From: a virus
Virus record (IMG/VR): IMGVR_UViG_3300025284_000071
Coordinates: 1-44,429 of that record
Direction: 5' to 3' (one strand)
Length of the DNA: 44,429 nt
Under the pieces are notes generated by a model that was not told where the DNA came from, ran no database searches, and saw only the letters and a list, made by a program, of their open reading frames with translations. A program made the position numbers and the translations under genes. Positions 24,184-32,851 of this stretch are shown here, piece by piece. Position 1 is the first letter of the stretch, and every line of letters begins with the position of its first letter.

Positions 24184-25072
24184 GGATCACCTCTTCGAGG
24201 ACGGTGATGGCCGTGACGCGAACCCATTGGGTCTTGGTGCACAGGATGTCCGCCGGCGGCTGTGTGATCTCGACACGGTCAACGCCAGGCTGATGGAGTG
24301 CGGCATCGATGCCGGAGTGCGGCAACCCTTTGCCCAGCCTGCGGATCTGCCGGAGCCACTTCGCCAGCGCTGCCTCGCCGTTCTCCAGGGCCACTTCGCC
24401 CGCAGGCCCCTCGTAGCGGTACACCTTGGCCGTGATCGCGGTCTCGAAGATCTCCGGACCCTGCACGGGCACGTTGTCGCAAAGCGGGCGGATCTTCTCG
24501 GCGTTGAGCGCGGCGCTCACGGTGTTGAGCAGCGATTCGGAGGGAACGCCGGTCGCAGACGTGGAAAGCACGGTGATGCGCACGGTGCCGGGCAGCGGGC
24601 TGTCGACGCTCACGTCGCTGACTTCCGCGCTGGCCGTGAGCGCGTGGTAGCGATAGCTTTCCGTCGGACCGGCGGTCGTGATGCCTTCGGGCGCCAGCTG
24701 GATGCGCTCGCGAAAGCGTTCGTCATCCTCATAGACGGCCTCGACCGGCGGCACCGCGTCCGGGTCGGCAGGCGTGACGATCAGGCGAGAAACGCGATAG
24801 TTCGCGCCCAGGTTGTCGAGGTCCGTTTTCGTGGCGTAGGCGAGCATGCAGGCCTTGGCCGCATCGTTGATGCGCTGGCGCATTTCCAGCTCTTGGTAGG
24901 CCTGCACCTGCAGCAGCTTCATTGCCGGATCGGATTCGAGCAGCAGCGTGTAGTCGAAACCGACCTTTCGGCACTCATCCTGAAACAGAGCAACGCGCTT
25001 GGCGAGAATCGATTCGAAGTCCAGCGCTTCGATGACGGCCGGCGCCGGCAGCAGCGACATGTCCATGCTCAT
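24176..25072 (-). CDS. J: Baseplate wedge protein gpJ
   Basis: A 298-residue baseplate J family protein. MSMDMSLLPAPAVIEALDFES, then YATKTDLDNLGANYRVSRLI, the DDERFRERIQLAPEGITTAG segment and EVSDVSVDSPLPGTVRITVLS are family signatures. The first ATG at 25072 overlaps the W stop as ATGA, so translation is coupled through W-J-I. Confidence 0.94.
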   Translation of the reverse strand: MSMDMSLLPAPAVIEALDFESILAKRVALFQDECRKVGFDYTLLLESDPAMKLLQVQAYQELEMRQRINDAAKACMLAYATKTDLDNLGANYRVSRLIVTPADPDAVPPVEAVYEDDERFRERIQLAPEGITTAGPTESYRYHALTASAEVSDVSVDSPLPGTVRITVLSTSATGVPSESLLNTVSAALNAEKIRPLCDNVPVQGPEIFETAITAKVYRYEGPAGEVALENGEAALAKWLRQIRRLGKGLPHSGIDAALHQPGVDRVEITQPPADILCTKTQWVRVTAITVLEEVIRV

Positions 25073-25413
25073 GCCATGCCCCCGACGGTGACGGTATAGG
25101 TGGTGCTGTCGACGCTGTTGGTGTCGCGGCGAACAATGTGCAGCTGGCACTTGCCCTGTGCGGTGAAGCCCACGTTCACGCTCAGCAGGCGGGTACGTGG
25201 CTCCCACTTCATGATCGCCTGGGCCGTGGCGGCGATGAGCCGTAGGCGATTCGCGGCAGTGGCCGGGTGGTCGACCATCTGCGGCAGGTAGCTGCCGTAG
25301 TTGCGGCGCATCAGGCGCGAACGGATGGGCGTCGTCAGGATGTCATTGATGGACTGCGCGATGTGGTCTCGGCGCGAGAGCATCTTGCCGGTGGTCTTGG
25401 AGATTCCGCTCAT
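25069..25413 (-). CDS. W: Baseplate protein gpW (T4 gp25-like)
   Basis: 114 residues from the ATG at 25413. It has the gp25/lysozyme-like wedge fold signature: IAQSINDILTTPIRSRLMRR, NYGSYLPQMVDHP and AIMKWEPRTRL. Overlaps V at its start and J at its end by 4 nt each. Confidence 0.94.
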   Translation of the reverse strand: MSGISKTTGKMLSRRDHIAQSINDILTTPIRSRLMRRNYGSYLPQMVDHPATAANRLRLIAATAQAIMKWEPRTRLLSVNVGFTAQGKCQLHIVRRDTNSVDSTTYTVTVGGMA

Positions 25414-26165
25414 GCCACTGCACCGCCTGCGGTGCGCCCGCCCGCGTCCTTCTCGATGTGGCCATGGCCTTGCAGGCTGATATTGCCGGCCACGATGTCG
25501 CCGCCATCGGTGGTGATGCCATGGCCGTTGATGAAGGTCATGTCGCCGTCGATCTCGGCGGTCTTGCCGCCGGGGCCGGTGCCGGAGCCGGCCATGCCGG
25601 CGGTGAAGGTGAGCAGGCCCTGCACCAGCAGTTGACCGGTGGCGATGGTCTTCGGCGCGTCGAGGGTGATCTCCTGCGAGTGCACCTTCGCGCTCTCGCT
25701 GGCTGTCACCTTGGCCGTCTTGCATTTCACGGTGATCGCGTCGGGGACCTCGATGTCCGCGGTGCCGGCGGCGGGCAGTGTGACCTTGAGCTTGTGGGCA
25801 GCGTGGTCGTACTCCACGACGGCGCCGTCGGGGTACTTCGTGACGGTCTTGTTTGGGTCGGAGCTGGGCGTCGGATGGCTCTCGGTGGGCAGGCCCGGCA
25901 GCGCATAGCCGCCCTCGGTCATCCCGTTGGGGGAGAGGAACAGGACGCACTCGCCAACGGTCGGCGGGTTCCATGTGCCGGTCTTGCCCGCGCGCAGCTC
26001 GACGTAGGGACGCCAGTCGGTGCTGCCCTTCTCGGTGAGCTGCACACGCACGAGCGGCGGCGTGGCGCTGTGGTCGACATCGGTGATGGTGCCCATGCGC
26101 ACGACGTTCGCCATCTGGCGTTGCAGGTCGGCAAAAAGTTGCGGCGATTCGGTTGGTCCGGGCAT
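25410..26165 (-). CDS. V: Baseplate spike protein gpV
   Basis: A 251-residue central spike. An N-terminal OB-fold (MGTITDVDHSATPPLVRVQL, GECVLFLSPNG) is followed by a beta-helix shaft with repetitive strands (VTLPAAGTADIEVPDAITV). The tip has the HGH motif (LQGHGHIEKD) that binds iron at the spike apex in P2 gpV. The start is at the ATG at 26165; the ribosome site is weak. The 93-bp gap upstream matches the location of the PV late promoter in P2. Confidence 0.93.
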   Translation of the reverse strand: MPGPTESPQLFADLQRQMANVVRMGTITDVDHSATPPLVRVQLTEKGSTDWRPYVELRAGKTGTWNPPTVGECVLFLSPNGMTEGGYALPGLPTESHPTPSSDPNKTVTKYPDGAVVEYDHAAHKLKVTLPAAGTADIEVPDAITVKCKTAKVTASESAKVHSQEITLDAPKTIATGQLLVQGLLTFTAGMAGSGTGPGGKTAEIDGDMTFINGHGITTDGGDIVAGNISLQGHGHIEKDAGGRTAGGAVA

Positions 26166-26258
26166 GCGCCCAATGTGCCGAAACGCTCTCGCGTGCGCGA
26201 GCGAACGCAACGGTGCATGCGGCGAGGACTGAAGGGCGTTGCGCGGCGCCCTCAAGCG

Positions 26259-26729
26259 TCAGCCGCTGGCGGTGACGTGGTGCAGCAGGATGTCGGTCAC
26301 GGCGTCTTCGTCCGCTGGCGTGAACCCCAGCAGCTCGCGCTTCGCATACTGCACGGTAGGGCTGTTCGGCTTGCGCCAATCGACCTTGTCGCGCAGGCCG
26401 CGCTGGTGCACCCGCGCGATGCGCGCGGACTTCCCGCCGATGACGACGGTGGCGCTCTCGGCCGTCGCAGCCTTGCGCAGGTACTGCGCGGTGCGCAGCC
26501 TTTCGAACATCTTGCGGCGGATCTCGCCTTTCTTGTTGCGCAGCTGCTTGCGCGGCTTCCTGGGCTCGTAGGGCGTGCCGTCTGCGTTGAGCTGCGCTCC
26601 GATACGTTCCGCCTGGCTCCGGCGTAGGTAGGTCGAAATCTGCACCATGGCCGCGCGCCGGCGCTCGGGCGAAAGCCCCGCCATCAGGGGAGCGGCCCAG
26701 GTCGCGAGCCGGTTGAGCGCGTCGGCCAC
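26259..26729 (-). CDS. S: Tail completion protein gpS
   Basis: 156 residues, starting at a GTG at 26729 with GAAGG just upstream; no ATG fits. Family features: ALNRLATWAAPLMAGLSPERR, FRMQISTYLRRSQAERI-like segment, DGTPYEPRKPRKQLRNKKG and the IARVHQRGLRDKV motif. Required for joining or completing tails in P2. Confidence 0.88.
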   Translation of the reverse strand: MADALNRLATWAAPLMAGLSPERRRAAMVQISTYLRRSQAERIGAQLNADGTPYEPRKPRKQLRNKKGEIRRKMFERLRTAQYLRKAATAESATVVIGGKSARIARVHQRGLRDKVDWRKPNSPTVQYAKRELLGFTPADEDAVTDILLHHVTASG

Positions 26730-26731
26730 GA

Positions 26732-27217
26732 TCAGCCTTCGTCCAGCGGCTGGATGCGCCACTCCGCCTGAAGGTCGAGCAGCGATTCGACGGGCTCGGC
26801 ACCCGCGAGCCCGGGCTCGCCGATGTGCCGGGTCGTGAGCCGGTTGATGCCGTCGACGGAGCCGCCTTGAACGGCGACTGTCTCCGTGAGGTCGATCTCG
26901 AAGCCGATGTCGGACGTGGCGTGATCGATGATCTCCACCTCGAAGCGGAAAGCTTTCGCGCGCCGCTCGGGGTTCTCGAAGATGTCGGGCTGATTGCGCT
27001 TGAGCCACGCCACGACAGGCACGACGATCACGTCGGTGCTGCCGCTCCAGTCGGTCACGACGACGTTCAGGGTGTACCGGTATTCGAAGGATAGGGCCGG
27101 CGTGCCGGTGTGCACGATGTTGCCGCGCTCGATGAAGACGGTGAGCTTTTCCGGGTTGGTGGCCAGATCCGGGCAGGCGCGGGTGATGTGGTCGCGCAGC
27201 AGCTGCGGCTTCTTCAT
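26732..27217 (-). CDS. R: Tail completion protein gpR
   Basis: 161 residues. MKKPQLLRDHITRACPDLATN, YTLNVVVTDWSGSTDVIVVPV and LKRNQPDIFENPERR are clear P2 gpR signatures. The ATG overlaps the Rz1 stop (ATGA), linking lysis and tail completion genes. S follows after 2 bp. Confidence 0.92.
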   Translation of the reverse strand: MKKPQLLRDHITRACPDLATNPEKLTVFIERGNIVHTGTPALSFEYRYTLNVVVTDWSGSTDVIVVPVVAWLKRNQPDIFENPERRAKAFRFEVEIIDHATSDIGFEIDLTETVAVQGGSVDGINRLTTRHIGEPGLAGAEPVESLLDLQAEWRIQPLDEG

Positions 27218-27531
27218 GGTTCAGGGCTCGTTCGGCTCGGCGGTTGGGGCGTCGACGAAGAGGGTGCGATCGGCCCGGATGACGTCAGCGAGAAGCCCGA
27301 TTCGCTGGTCGCGGTCGACAAGATCAGCGCGGAGCTGTTCAGCCACGCGTCGAGCTTCTGCAAGGCTGCTGTCGAGTCGGGCCGCATGGCTTGCAAGACG
27401 GTCGCGCTCAGCTGCGCCGGCCTTGGACATAGCGAAGTACTGAGCGGTACGCCCTTCGGCGGCGCGCTGCAGGCGCTCAGCATCAGCGATGCGAGCAGCA
27501 CCGTCTGCAGCGGCAGGCGCTTGCGCGGCAT
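27214..27531 (-). CDS. Outer-membrane spanin subunit (Rz1/LysC type)
   Basis: 105 residues in a different frame inside the Rz gene. From the ATG at 27531: MPRKRLPLQT, a hydrophobic stretch, then the lipobox LSAC with lipidated C21, followed by a Pro/Ser-rich chain. This is the expected outer-membrane lipoprotein that pairs with Rz to fuse the membranes at lysis. It extends 7 nt past the Rz stop and its own stop overlaps the gpR start. A Met 12 codons upstream would spoil the signal sequence. Confidence 0.82.
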   Translation of the reverse strand: MPRKRLPLQTVLLASLMLSACSAPPKGVPLSTSLCPRPAQLSATVLQAMRPDSTAALQKLDAWLNSSALILSTATSESGFSLTSSGPIAPSSSTPQPPSRTSPEP

Positions 27532-27754
27532 GGAAGTCGTCGACGGCGCGGGTGAGGCTGTTGGCATGGCCTTGTTCCTTGGTTCGGGACGTGTTGGTCT
27601 CTTCGAGAGCGGCAGTGGCGCGGCTCTTTGTGTCGTTGTCCCACGCCTGCTGTACCCGCGCCGCGCCGTGGCTGTCTCCCACCCAATAGGCGGGCAGGGC
27701 CGAGCCGGCGGCGATCAGCACCGCCGCGGCAAGAGCGATCAGCGCGGTTTTCAT
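27221..27754 (-). CDS. Inner-membrane spanin subunit (Rz/LysB type)
   Basis: 177 residues: an N-terminal membrane anchor (ALIALAAAVLIAAGSALPAY), then a long charged coiled coil in the periplasm (ERDRLASHAARLDSSLAEAR, VAEQLRADLVDRDQRIGLL). This is the inner-membrane partner of the embedded Rz1. The ATG at 27754 overlaps the endolysin stop (ATGA). Confidence 0.85.
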   Translation of the reverse strand: MKTALIALAAAVLIAAGSALPAYWVGDSHGAARVQQAWDNDTKSRATAALEETNTSRTKEQGHANSLTRAVDDFHAAQAPAAADGAARIADAERLQRAAEGRTAQYFAMSKAGAAERDRLASHAARLDSSLAEARRVAEQLRADLVDRDQRIGLLADVIRADRTLFVDAPTAEPNEP

Positions 27755-28371
27755 GACGTGGACAGCAGGGCGTCGAGCGCTCGGTTGCACCGCTCGACGC
27801 GGTCGGCGCGGCCGGCCATCGCCGCGCCGTTGATCCCGCGCGTGATGGCATCGAGCTGCCACCGGTCGGCGAGTGCGTTGAGGCCATTGGCCTCCCAGTA
27901 CCACGCGCCGACCAGCACAGCGGCTTCCGGCTCTGCAACTCGGTCCGGGTTCTGTTCGAGCGGCAAGCCCAGGGCAGATCCTGCCGCGCGATAGTTGCCG
28001 CGGCCGGTGAGGTGCGGGAGGCCTCGGCCGCGGTAGTTCCAACCGTCGCCGCTGGCCTCGCTGCCGTTGCCGTTCCGGTTGGCATAGACCGTGTTTGCGA
28101 GCGCCTTGGGCTGGCGCGTGAAGGCTCGCGCCTTCTCCGCCTCGCGCAGCGCGGAGAACATCTGCGCGATGCGAGCCGGGTCGGTGTAGTAGAGGTTTTC
28201 TTCCAGGCGCGTGAACCCGCTGGTTTCGTGGCTGTACTCGCCGATGAAGGCGGCCATTCGCCGAGGCGTGCCAATCTCGAAGCGATCGAATGCGGCGACG
28301 AGGTGCGGCAGGAAGGCGCGCGCCACGGTCGGCGTAATGCCGGCGGCAATGAGCTGTTGCAGGGTGAGCAT
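27751..28371 (-). CDS. Endolysin, glycoside hydrolase family 19
   Basis: A 206-residue chitinase-like peptidoglycan hydrolase. It has the GH19 catalytic Glu in GEYSHETSGF (E49), the second acidic pair in RLEENLYY (E57/E58), and the GDGWNYRGRGLPHLTGRGNY substrate-binding block. There is no signal peptide, so it needs the holin encoded just upstream. P2 itself uses an unrelated gpK-type endolysin, so the lysis gene has been exchanged, as is common in Burkholderiales phages. Confidence 0.92.
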   Translation of the reverse strand: MLTLQQLIAAGITPTVARAFLPHLVAAFDRFEIGTPRRMAAFIGEYSHETSGFTRLEENLYYTDPARIAQMFSALREAEKARAFTRQPKALANTVYANRNGNGSEASGDGWNYRGRGLPHLTGRGNYRAAGSALGLPLEQNPDRVAEPEAAVLVGAWYWEANGLNALADRWQLDAITRGINGAAMAGRADRVERCNRALDALLSTS

Positions 28372-28378
28372 GTCGGCT

Positions 28379-28918
28379 TCAGGTCTTGGTGGTGATGTCG
28401 GCAGGAGACGCCTGTTCGGGCGCTGCGACCGCAGAAGCCGGCGCGCGCGGGATGCCCATGCCGGCGCGGATCTCGGCGGCAAGCTCGCCGATGTCGCGGT
28501 CTTTGCGGCGCTCCAGCCAGAGGAAGACCGCGGCCACGATCCACGGGCCAGGGATGCTGCACAGGACAAACACGCAGCCGGTGATCACGAAGAAGCCGGC
28601 CTCGGGCGGGAACGTGGCCAGGCGCGCGAGTGCGGCGCCGGCGGTGAAGACATCGGGCTTGTGCTGCATCAGCAGCACGAGCGCGATGGTGCCGAGGATG
28701 AAGGAGCTGGCCAGGCAACCCATTACCCGGTTGATGAGGTCGTTCCACGCCTGCCCGGGACGCAGTGGCACGAAACGGATGCCGAGCCAGAAGGCGATCA
28801 GGCTCGCAATGACGGGCAGCGAGAGCAGGGCCAGCTTGTAGCCTGCAGCGGTGCCGGCGGCTGCGGCGGTGGTGGTGGGCTCGGTCATGGTGTGGTGTCG
28901 TAGGGTTGAAGTGGGCAT
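28379..28918 (-). CDS. Holin-like membrane protein
   Basis: 179 residues from the ATG at 28918, with AGGAGA 8 nt upstream. An ATG at 28888 is the alternative start and could act as a dual start. Hydrophobic spans lie at about 28-47, 66-84 and 108-135, then a charged C-terminus (LERRKDRDIGELAAEI). It sits between gpX and the endolysin, the usual holin position in P2-like phages. The assignment rests on position and topology. Confidence 0.75.
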   Translation of the reverse strand: MPTSTLRHHTMTEPTTTAAAAGTAAGYKLALLSLPVIASLIAFWLGIRFVPLRPGQAWNDLINRVMGCLASSFILGTIALVLLMQHKPDVFTAGAALARLATFPPEAGFFVITGCVFVLCSIPGPWIVAAVFLWLERRKDRDIGELAAEIRAGMGIPRAPASAVAAPEQASPADITTKT

Positions 28919-28929
28919 GGCGATGTCTC

Positions 28930-29142
28930 CTAGTCCCAGAGCTGCACGGTGTCGACGCGAGCAGCATTGGCGGGGAGGTCCGGCAAGACGACGGCAAGGC
29001 CGATCGGCAGGATGGGCCCCAGGTCTGCGAGGCCGGGATTGAGTCGGTACGTGGCTTCGGTGACGCCGGCCGTGGCGCCGAGGTGACGCAGACACAGCAG
29101 GTCGACCGTGTCGTGTTGCTGGGTGGCGACCGTCCGCGGCAT
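28930..29142 (-). CDS. X: Tail protein gpX
   Basis: A 70-residue LysM-like tail protein. RTVATQQHDTVDLLCLRHLG, TYRLNPGLADLGPILPIGL and VLPDLPA are the P2 gpX signature. ATG at 29142, two bases after the L stop. Confidence 0.92.
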   Translation of the reverse strand: MPRTVATQQHDTVDLLCLRHLGATAGVTEATYRLNPGLADLGPILPIGLAVVLPDLPANAARVDTVQLWD

Positions 29143-29144
29143 GG

Positions 29145-29642
29145 CTAGATCAGCTCGACGTTGAGACGAGAGACGCCCAGGATGTCGCGCACGGCCCACG
29201 TGGCGTCACGGCGGTGGTGTTCGGCCTGGTCTTCGCGCGCTTCGTCCTGATCCTTGCGGCGCTCGCGGCCCGTCGTGTCGTAGTCGCTGTAGCGCTCGAT
29301 CAGATTGGCCTTCGCGTGGCAGTAGACGGCGCGGCGGAAGCGCTGCACGTTGACGGACTCGCCGTCGACCGTGAGCGCGGGCACTGCAGACAGCGATTCG
29401 TGGCCTTCGTCCTTGCGGATCCGCGCCCAGGCGTCGAGCTGGGCCACCGTGGCGGCCACCGCCTCCTGCACAGCCGTCAGCAGCCGCGCCGGCGTGATGG
29501 TCCCATCGAGGCGCACGGCGTCGCGCAGGGTTGCGAGGTCGATCTCGGGCCACCATGCGCCGGCAGAGACCTTGCCCAGCTGTGCCGGGTCGCTGGGCGG
29601 CGTGGTGCGCACGAGGGGCGGGGCTGCAGCGATGAGGGACAT
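29145..29642 (-). CDS. L: Head completion protein gpL
   Basis: 165 residues. WWPEIDLATLRDAVRLDGTI, AVYCHAKANLIERYSDYDT and RRDATWAVRDILGVSR are P2 gpL features. It acts in the head-tail connector. A 125-bp gap separates it from M; I see no gene in that gap. Confidence 0.93.
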   Translation of the reverse strand: MSLIAAAPPLVRTTPPSDPAQLGKVSAGAWWPEIDLATLRDAVRLDGTITPARLLTAVQEAVAATVAQLDAWARIRKDEGHESLSAVPALTVDGESVNVQRFRRAVYCHAKANLIERYSDYDTTGRERRKDQDEAREDQAEHHRRDATWAVRDILGVSRLNVELI

Positions 29643-29767
29643 GGTCGGTCTCGGGCTTGAGGTCTCGGCTCGGTATAGGTGGGCGGTGGCCGTGGCGCGT
29701 TGTGGTGATGGCTCAACCTTTCACGCAGCGCCACGGGCCGCCCGGCACGCGGGGGTGCTCGGTTGCG

Positions 29768-30688
29768 CTACCTGGCGGCGGCGCGCTTGCGCGCGGGCGC
29801 CGGCGACTTCCTCGCCGGCGCCGCGCTTTTGCGGTTGCTGGCCGGCGAGGGCGTAGCGGGTTGTTCGGGTGGGGCGGTGGTCGCCGCCTCCGCTTTCGGC
29901 TCGGCGCTCGCGCCGGCCTTGCTGAGCGCGCGCTCGACGCGCTCGATGTCCTTTTTCACGCCGGCATTGCTGTCCAGTTCCAGGGCGCGCTGCAGGCGCG
30001 CGAGGGCCAGCGACAGCGCCGCGGGCTCGATCGCGGAAAGGTCGGGCTCTTCTGCCGTCTGCACCTTGCCGAGCGCCGCATAGGCGATGGCCTTGTGCAG
30101 CTTGGCGCGCGCCTGATCGGGCGCGTCCTGCTCGGCCGTCAAGGTGTCGGCCTCGATGAGCAGCGCTGCCGCTTGCGCTCGTGCGCGGGCGGGGTCATCG
30201 TCGAGCGGCACGGGCGCCAGATGCCGCACGTTCTCGGCGTCGAGCAGCACGAACAGGGGAGACCATTGGCCCTTCAGGTAGGCATTGGCCAGTTCATCGA
30301 TCACGATGGCGGCCGGGCTGCGCTTGTAGTCGTCTGCCATGGCCATGCGATGGCGGATGACATAGGCCGCGATGTCCAGGCCCAGCCGGTAGGCGCCGGC
30401 GTCGAACGCCCACACCATCACCGTGGTGAGCACCTGATCTACCGCGCCCTTGCCTGTGTCGAGCGAGGTGTAGATCCAGTCGAAGTACTCCGGCAGCAGC
30501 CGGGCCTTCATTTCGGCGCGTCGCTCGTGCGACTGGATCTGCGACAGGCGTGTTTTGTCCTGCGAGAGCTTGACGCGCATGAGGCCGTAGGCGTCGCCCT
30601 GCAGCTCGACGCCGTAGGGGCTGGCGGCCTGGGCCTGTTCTTGCAGGACGCGCGCGCGGTGGCGCTGTGCGGGGCTGAGTGGGCGCAT
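29768..30688 (-). CDS. M: Terminase small/endonuclease subunit gpM
   Basis: 306 residues. SPAQRHRARVLQEQAQA at the N-terminus, LLPEYFDWIYTSLDTGKGAV and the VWAFDAGAYRLGLDIAAYVI block match P2 gpM, which with gpP cuts cos and packages DNA. The C-terminal 50 residues are a Lys/Ala/Pro-rich low-complexity tail (ARKSPAPARKRAAAR) absent from P2 gpM. It may bind DNA. Confidence 0.93.
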   Translation of the reverse strand: MRPLSPAQRHRARVLQEQAQAASPYGVELQGDAYGLMRVKLSQDKTRLSQIQSHERRAEMKARLLPEYFDWIYTSLDTGKGAVDQVLTTVMVWAFDAGAYRLGLDIAAYVIRHRMAMADDYKRSPAAIVIDELANAYLKGQWSPLFVLLDAENVRHLAPVPLDDDPARARAQAAALLIEADTLTAEQDAPDQARAKLHKAIAYAALGKVQTAEEPDLSAIEPAALSLALARLQRALELDSNAGVKKDIERVERALSKAGASAEPKAEAATTAPPEQPATPSPASNRKSAAPARKSPAPARKRAAAR

Positions 30689-30766
30689 AGTGATGTTCCG
30701 GGCTGGTGGAGGAGGGCGTGGTCCGGTCCGGCCCGCGCGGTCTTTCGTCAGACTTTTGGCGCGGGC

Positions 30767-31786
30767 CTAGTCGACGATCTCGATGTGTTCCACGAGGGCG
30801 GCGCTGCCGTAGTCCTCGACGACATAGGCGTCGTTGGAAGACTCGTAGTTCTCGATCTGGTCGCGCTCGGGCACGTCCTTGATGTTGCGGCGGCGCGCGT
30901 CGCGCTGCCAGTACATCGACAGGTTGCTCAGCTTGGTAACCAGCACTGTGCCTGCCGGGAAGAAAGGCACGGTGACGGCCTGCAGGCCGCCCACGCGCTT
31001 CTGGCTGATGACGATGTCGGCGGCCAGCGATTCGGTCGGCGGCTGGTCCTTGTTGACGAGCGGGAAGTACTTGTCGTGCATCAGGCCGCGACCGACCACG
31101 GCCACGAGGTCCGGGTCTTCCTGATTCCACGGGTCGAGCATCGTGATCGCGTCGTACACGATGGCGTCGAGGTTCGCGTAGTCGCTGGTCGCCTTGTCAG
31201 GGCCGACGATGACCTTGCCGGCCTGCTTGCCGCCCGCGGCGAGGACGTTTTCCGGGGCGTGCTCACGCATCTGCTGCAGCCAGCCCTTGTTCACGTCCTG
31301 CAGCAGCGGGTTTGCGGCGAGGTCCGTGGTGGCGGCGATGCTGGTGCCGTTGAAGCCGATGCAGATGCGGTCCAGCGCCTGGCGCCGCAGGATCGCGTCG
31401 CGCAGCAGCGTCTGGAAGTTGGGGAAGCCGGCCCAGGCATCGAGCTGCGCATAGCGGATGGCAGTGTCGAAGTTGGTCTGTACACAGCGGTATTGGTTGT
31501 CGTCGAGCGCTGCGACGTTGCGCGGCTTGCGCGTGAGATTGCCGCTGGTGTCGGTGCGGCTGGCCACCGGGCCGGTGACGCCGACACCGACCTTGGCGGC
31601 CATCTGCTCGGTGACGCCGATGACGTTGATGCGCTGCAGGAACGCGCTCGACTCCTGCATCTTCGCTTCGAGGGTCTGCTGCACGCGCGGCACGACGTTG
31701 AATTTCTGAACGACGCTGGCCACTTCGTTGAGGGTGGCCAACTGGGCGAAGTAGGCGTCGAGGGCCTGGCGGGTTTCTTTGCGCAT
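30767..31786 (-). CDS. N: Major capsid protein gpN
   Basis: A 339-residue HK97-fold capsid precursor. MRKETRQALDAYFAQLATLN, VGVTGPVASRTDTSGNLTRKP, QTNFDTAIRYAQLDAWAGFP and NPWNQEDPDLVAVVGRGL-type segments are all present. P2 gpN is 357 residues. The N-terminal helix is expected to be removed by gpO after assembly. Confidence 0.95.
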   Translation of the reverse strand: MRKETRQALDAYFAQLATLNEVASVVQKFNVVPRVQQTLEAKMQESSAFLQRINVIGVTEQMAAKVGVGVTGPVASRTDTSGNLTRKPRNVAALDDNQYRCVQTNFDTAIRYAQLDAWAGFPNFQTLLRDAILRRQALDRICIGFNGTSIAATTDLAANPLLQDVNKGWLQQMREHAPENVLAAGGKQAGKVIVGPDKATSDYANLDAIVYDAITMLDPWNQEDPDLVAVVGRGLMHDKYFPLVNKDQPPTESLAADIVISQKRVGGLQAVTVPFFPAGTVLVTKLSNLSMYWQRDARRRNIKDVPERDQIENYESSNDAYVVEDYGSAALVEHIEIVD

Positions 31787-31843
31787 GGTGTGTGCTGCCT
31801 GTGTAGTGTTGCGGATGAGGTGCTTGCGGTTGCTCGACTTGGC

Positions 31844-32686
31844 TCAGCAATCGGTCTTCGTGGTGCCGTTGCCGCCGGTGGCCAGCGGGCGAGTGGTGCC
31901 GGTGGGCGTGGTGTCGAGGACCGAGTACTTGGCCTTTAGGTCGGCTACGGCGGCCTGCAGGTCGCTGATGGTCTTGTCGCGGGCGGAGAGCTTCTGCTCG
32001 GTGCTGGTGACGTGGGCCGCAAAGGCGTCGCCGATCTGCTCGAAGCCTTCAGCGACGGCAGCGAAGCGCGCATCGTCGGTGGCGGTCTTTGCGCCGAACT
32101 TTGCCAAGGCGCCTGCGACGGCCGCACGGAACTTGGCCAGGGCTCCTTCGTCGGGTACGTCCTCGAATTCGAGGGAGAACTCTTCGGCGGCCGTGAAGAG
32201 GTCGTCGGGCTTTTCCTTGCGCGCGGCGAAGGGGTTGGAGTTCGGGTTCTTGGCCGCGAACTCGAGCATTTCGGTGCCCAGGCTCGCGGGGTTGTCGGTG
32301 ACGGCCAGGCCGACGAGGTAGGCCTTCTCGCTGTCGGCGAAGCGCGGCCGGACTTCCATCGACGAATAGATCTTCTGGCGCTTCTTGTTGAGGTCGACCA
32401 GCTCATCGGTGGGCGAGATCTGCGCGAACAGGGCGAGCTTCTTGACACCGCCGATCTCGACTTCGCCCGTCTTTACAGCGGTGACATCGCCATAGGCGCG
32501 GAAGTCGCTGTTCGGGCTGTAGCCGCGCATGTGCTCGATGTTGACGCGGGCACCATAGAGGTTCGGGTCGTAGCTGGCGGCGATCTGTTCCAGCATCGCC
32601 CGGTCGATGACACGGCCGTCGCTGGTCGCGCCTTCGACGGCGACGCGGAAGAACTTGGAGACCGGCTTCTTTGCGGGTGTGGACAT
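31844..32686 (-). CDS. O: Capsid scaffold and protease gpO
   Basis: 280 residues from the ATG at 32686. The N-terminal half is the serine protease (FFRVAVEGATSDGRVIDRAM, ARVNIEHMRGYSP, IYSSMEVRPRF); D23, H52 and S108 or S109 fit the Asp-His-Ser triad of P2 gpO. The C-terminal half is the helical scaffold (FAAVAEGFEQIGDAFAAHV, EQKLSARDKTISDLQAAV). It is divergent from gpP across a repeat-rich promoter region. Confidence 0.93.
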   Translation of the reverse strand: MSTPAKKPVSKFFRVAVEGATSDGRVIDRAMLEQIAASYDPNLYGARVNIEHMRGYSPNSDFRAYGDVTAVKTGEVEIGGVKKLALFAQISPTDELVDLNKKRQKIYSSMEVRPRFADSEKAYLVGLAVTDNPASLGTEMLEFAAKNPNSNPFAARKEKPDDLFTAAEEFSLEFEDVPDEGALAKFRAAVAGALAKFGAKTATDDARFAAVAEGFEQIGDAFAAHVTSTEQKLSARDKTISDLQAAVADLKAKYSVLDTTPTGTTRPLATGGNGTTKTDC

Positions 32687-32690
32687 GGGG

Positions 32691-32745
32691 TGGCTCACTG
32701 CTGGTTGAACGGGGAATCGCGTGGTGTTCGCGATGCGGTGAGCCA
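32691..32745. promoter_or_regulatory. Nested inverted repeats in the divergent O/P promoter region
   Basis: Outer arms TGGCTCAC (32691-32698) and GTGAGCCA (32738-32745) enclose inner arms ATCGCG (32716-32721) and CGCGAT (32729-32734). In P2 the late promoters for O and P lie here and are activated by Ogr. A canonical TGT-N12-ACA was not found, so these repeats may be the activator site used instead. Confidence 0.45.
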
Positions 32746-32851
32746 ATGGTGTCGGCGCGTACGTCCGCTCTCAAGCCGCTGCGCATGTGGCAGTGGCGGG
32801 CACTGTTGGACGTGATGGCGATGCTTCGCGCGCGCGGGCAACCTCGGCGGC

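Noticed and set aside
29657-31939. 760-codon plus-strand open frame opposite L, M and N
   Set aside because: It mirrors three well-identified genes on the other strand and shows no family features. High GC suppresses stop codons there.
32687-32851. Canonical Ogr/Delta site (TGT-N12-ACA) at the O/P promoters
   Set aside because: I searched the gap by eye and found near matches only (for example TGT-N12-CAC), not enough to call.
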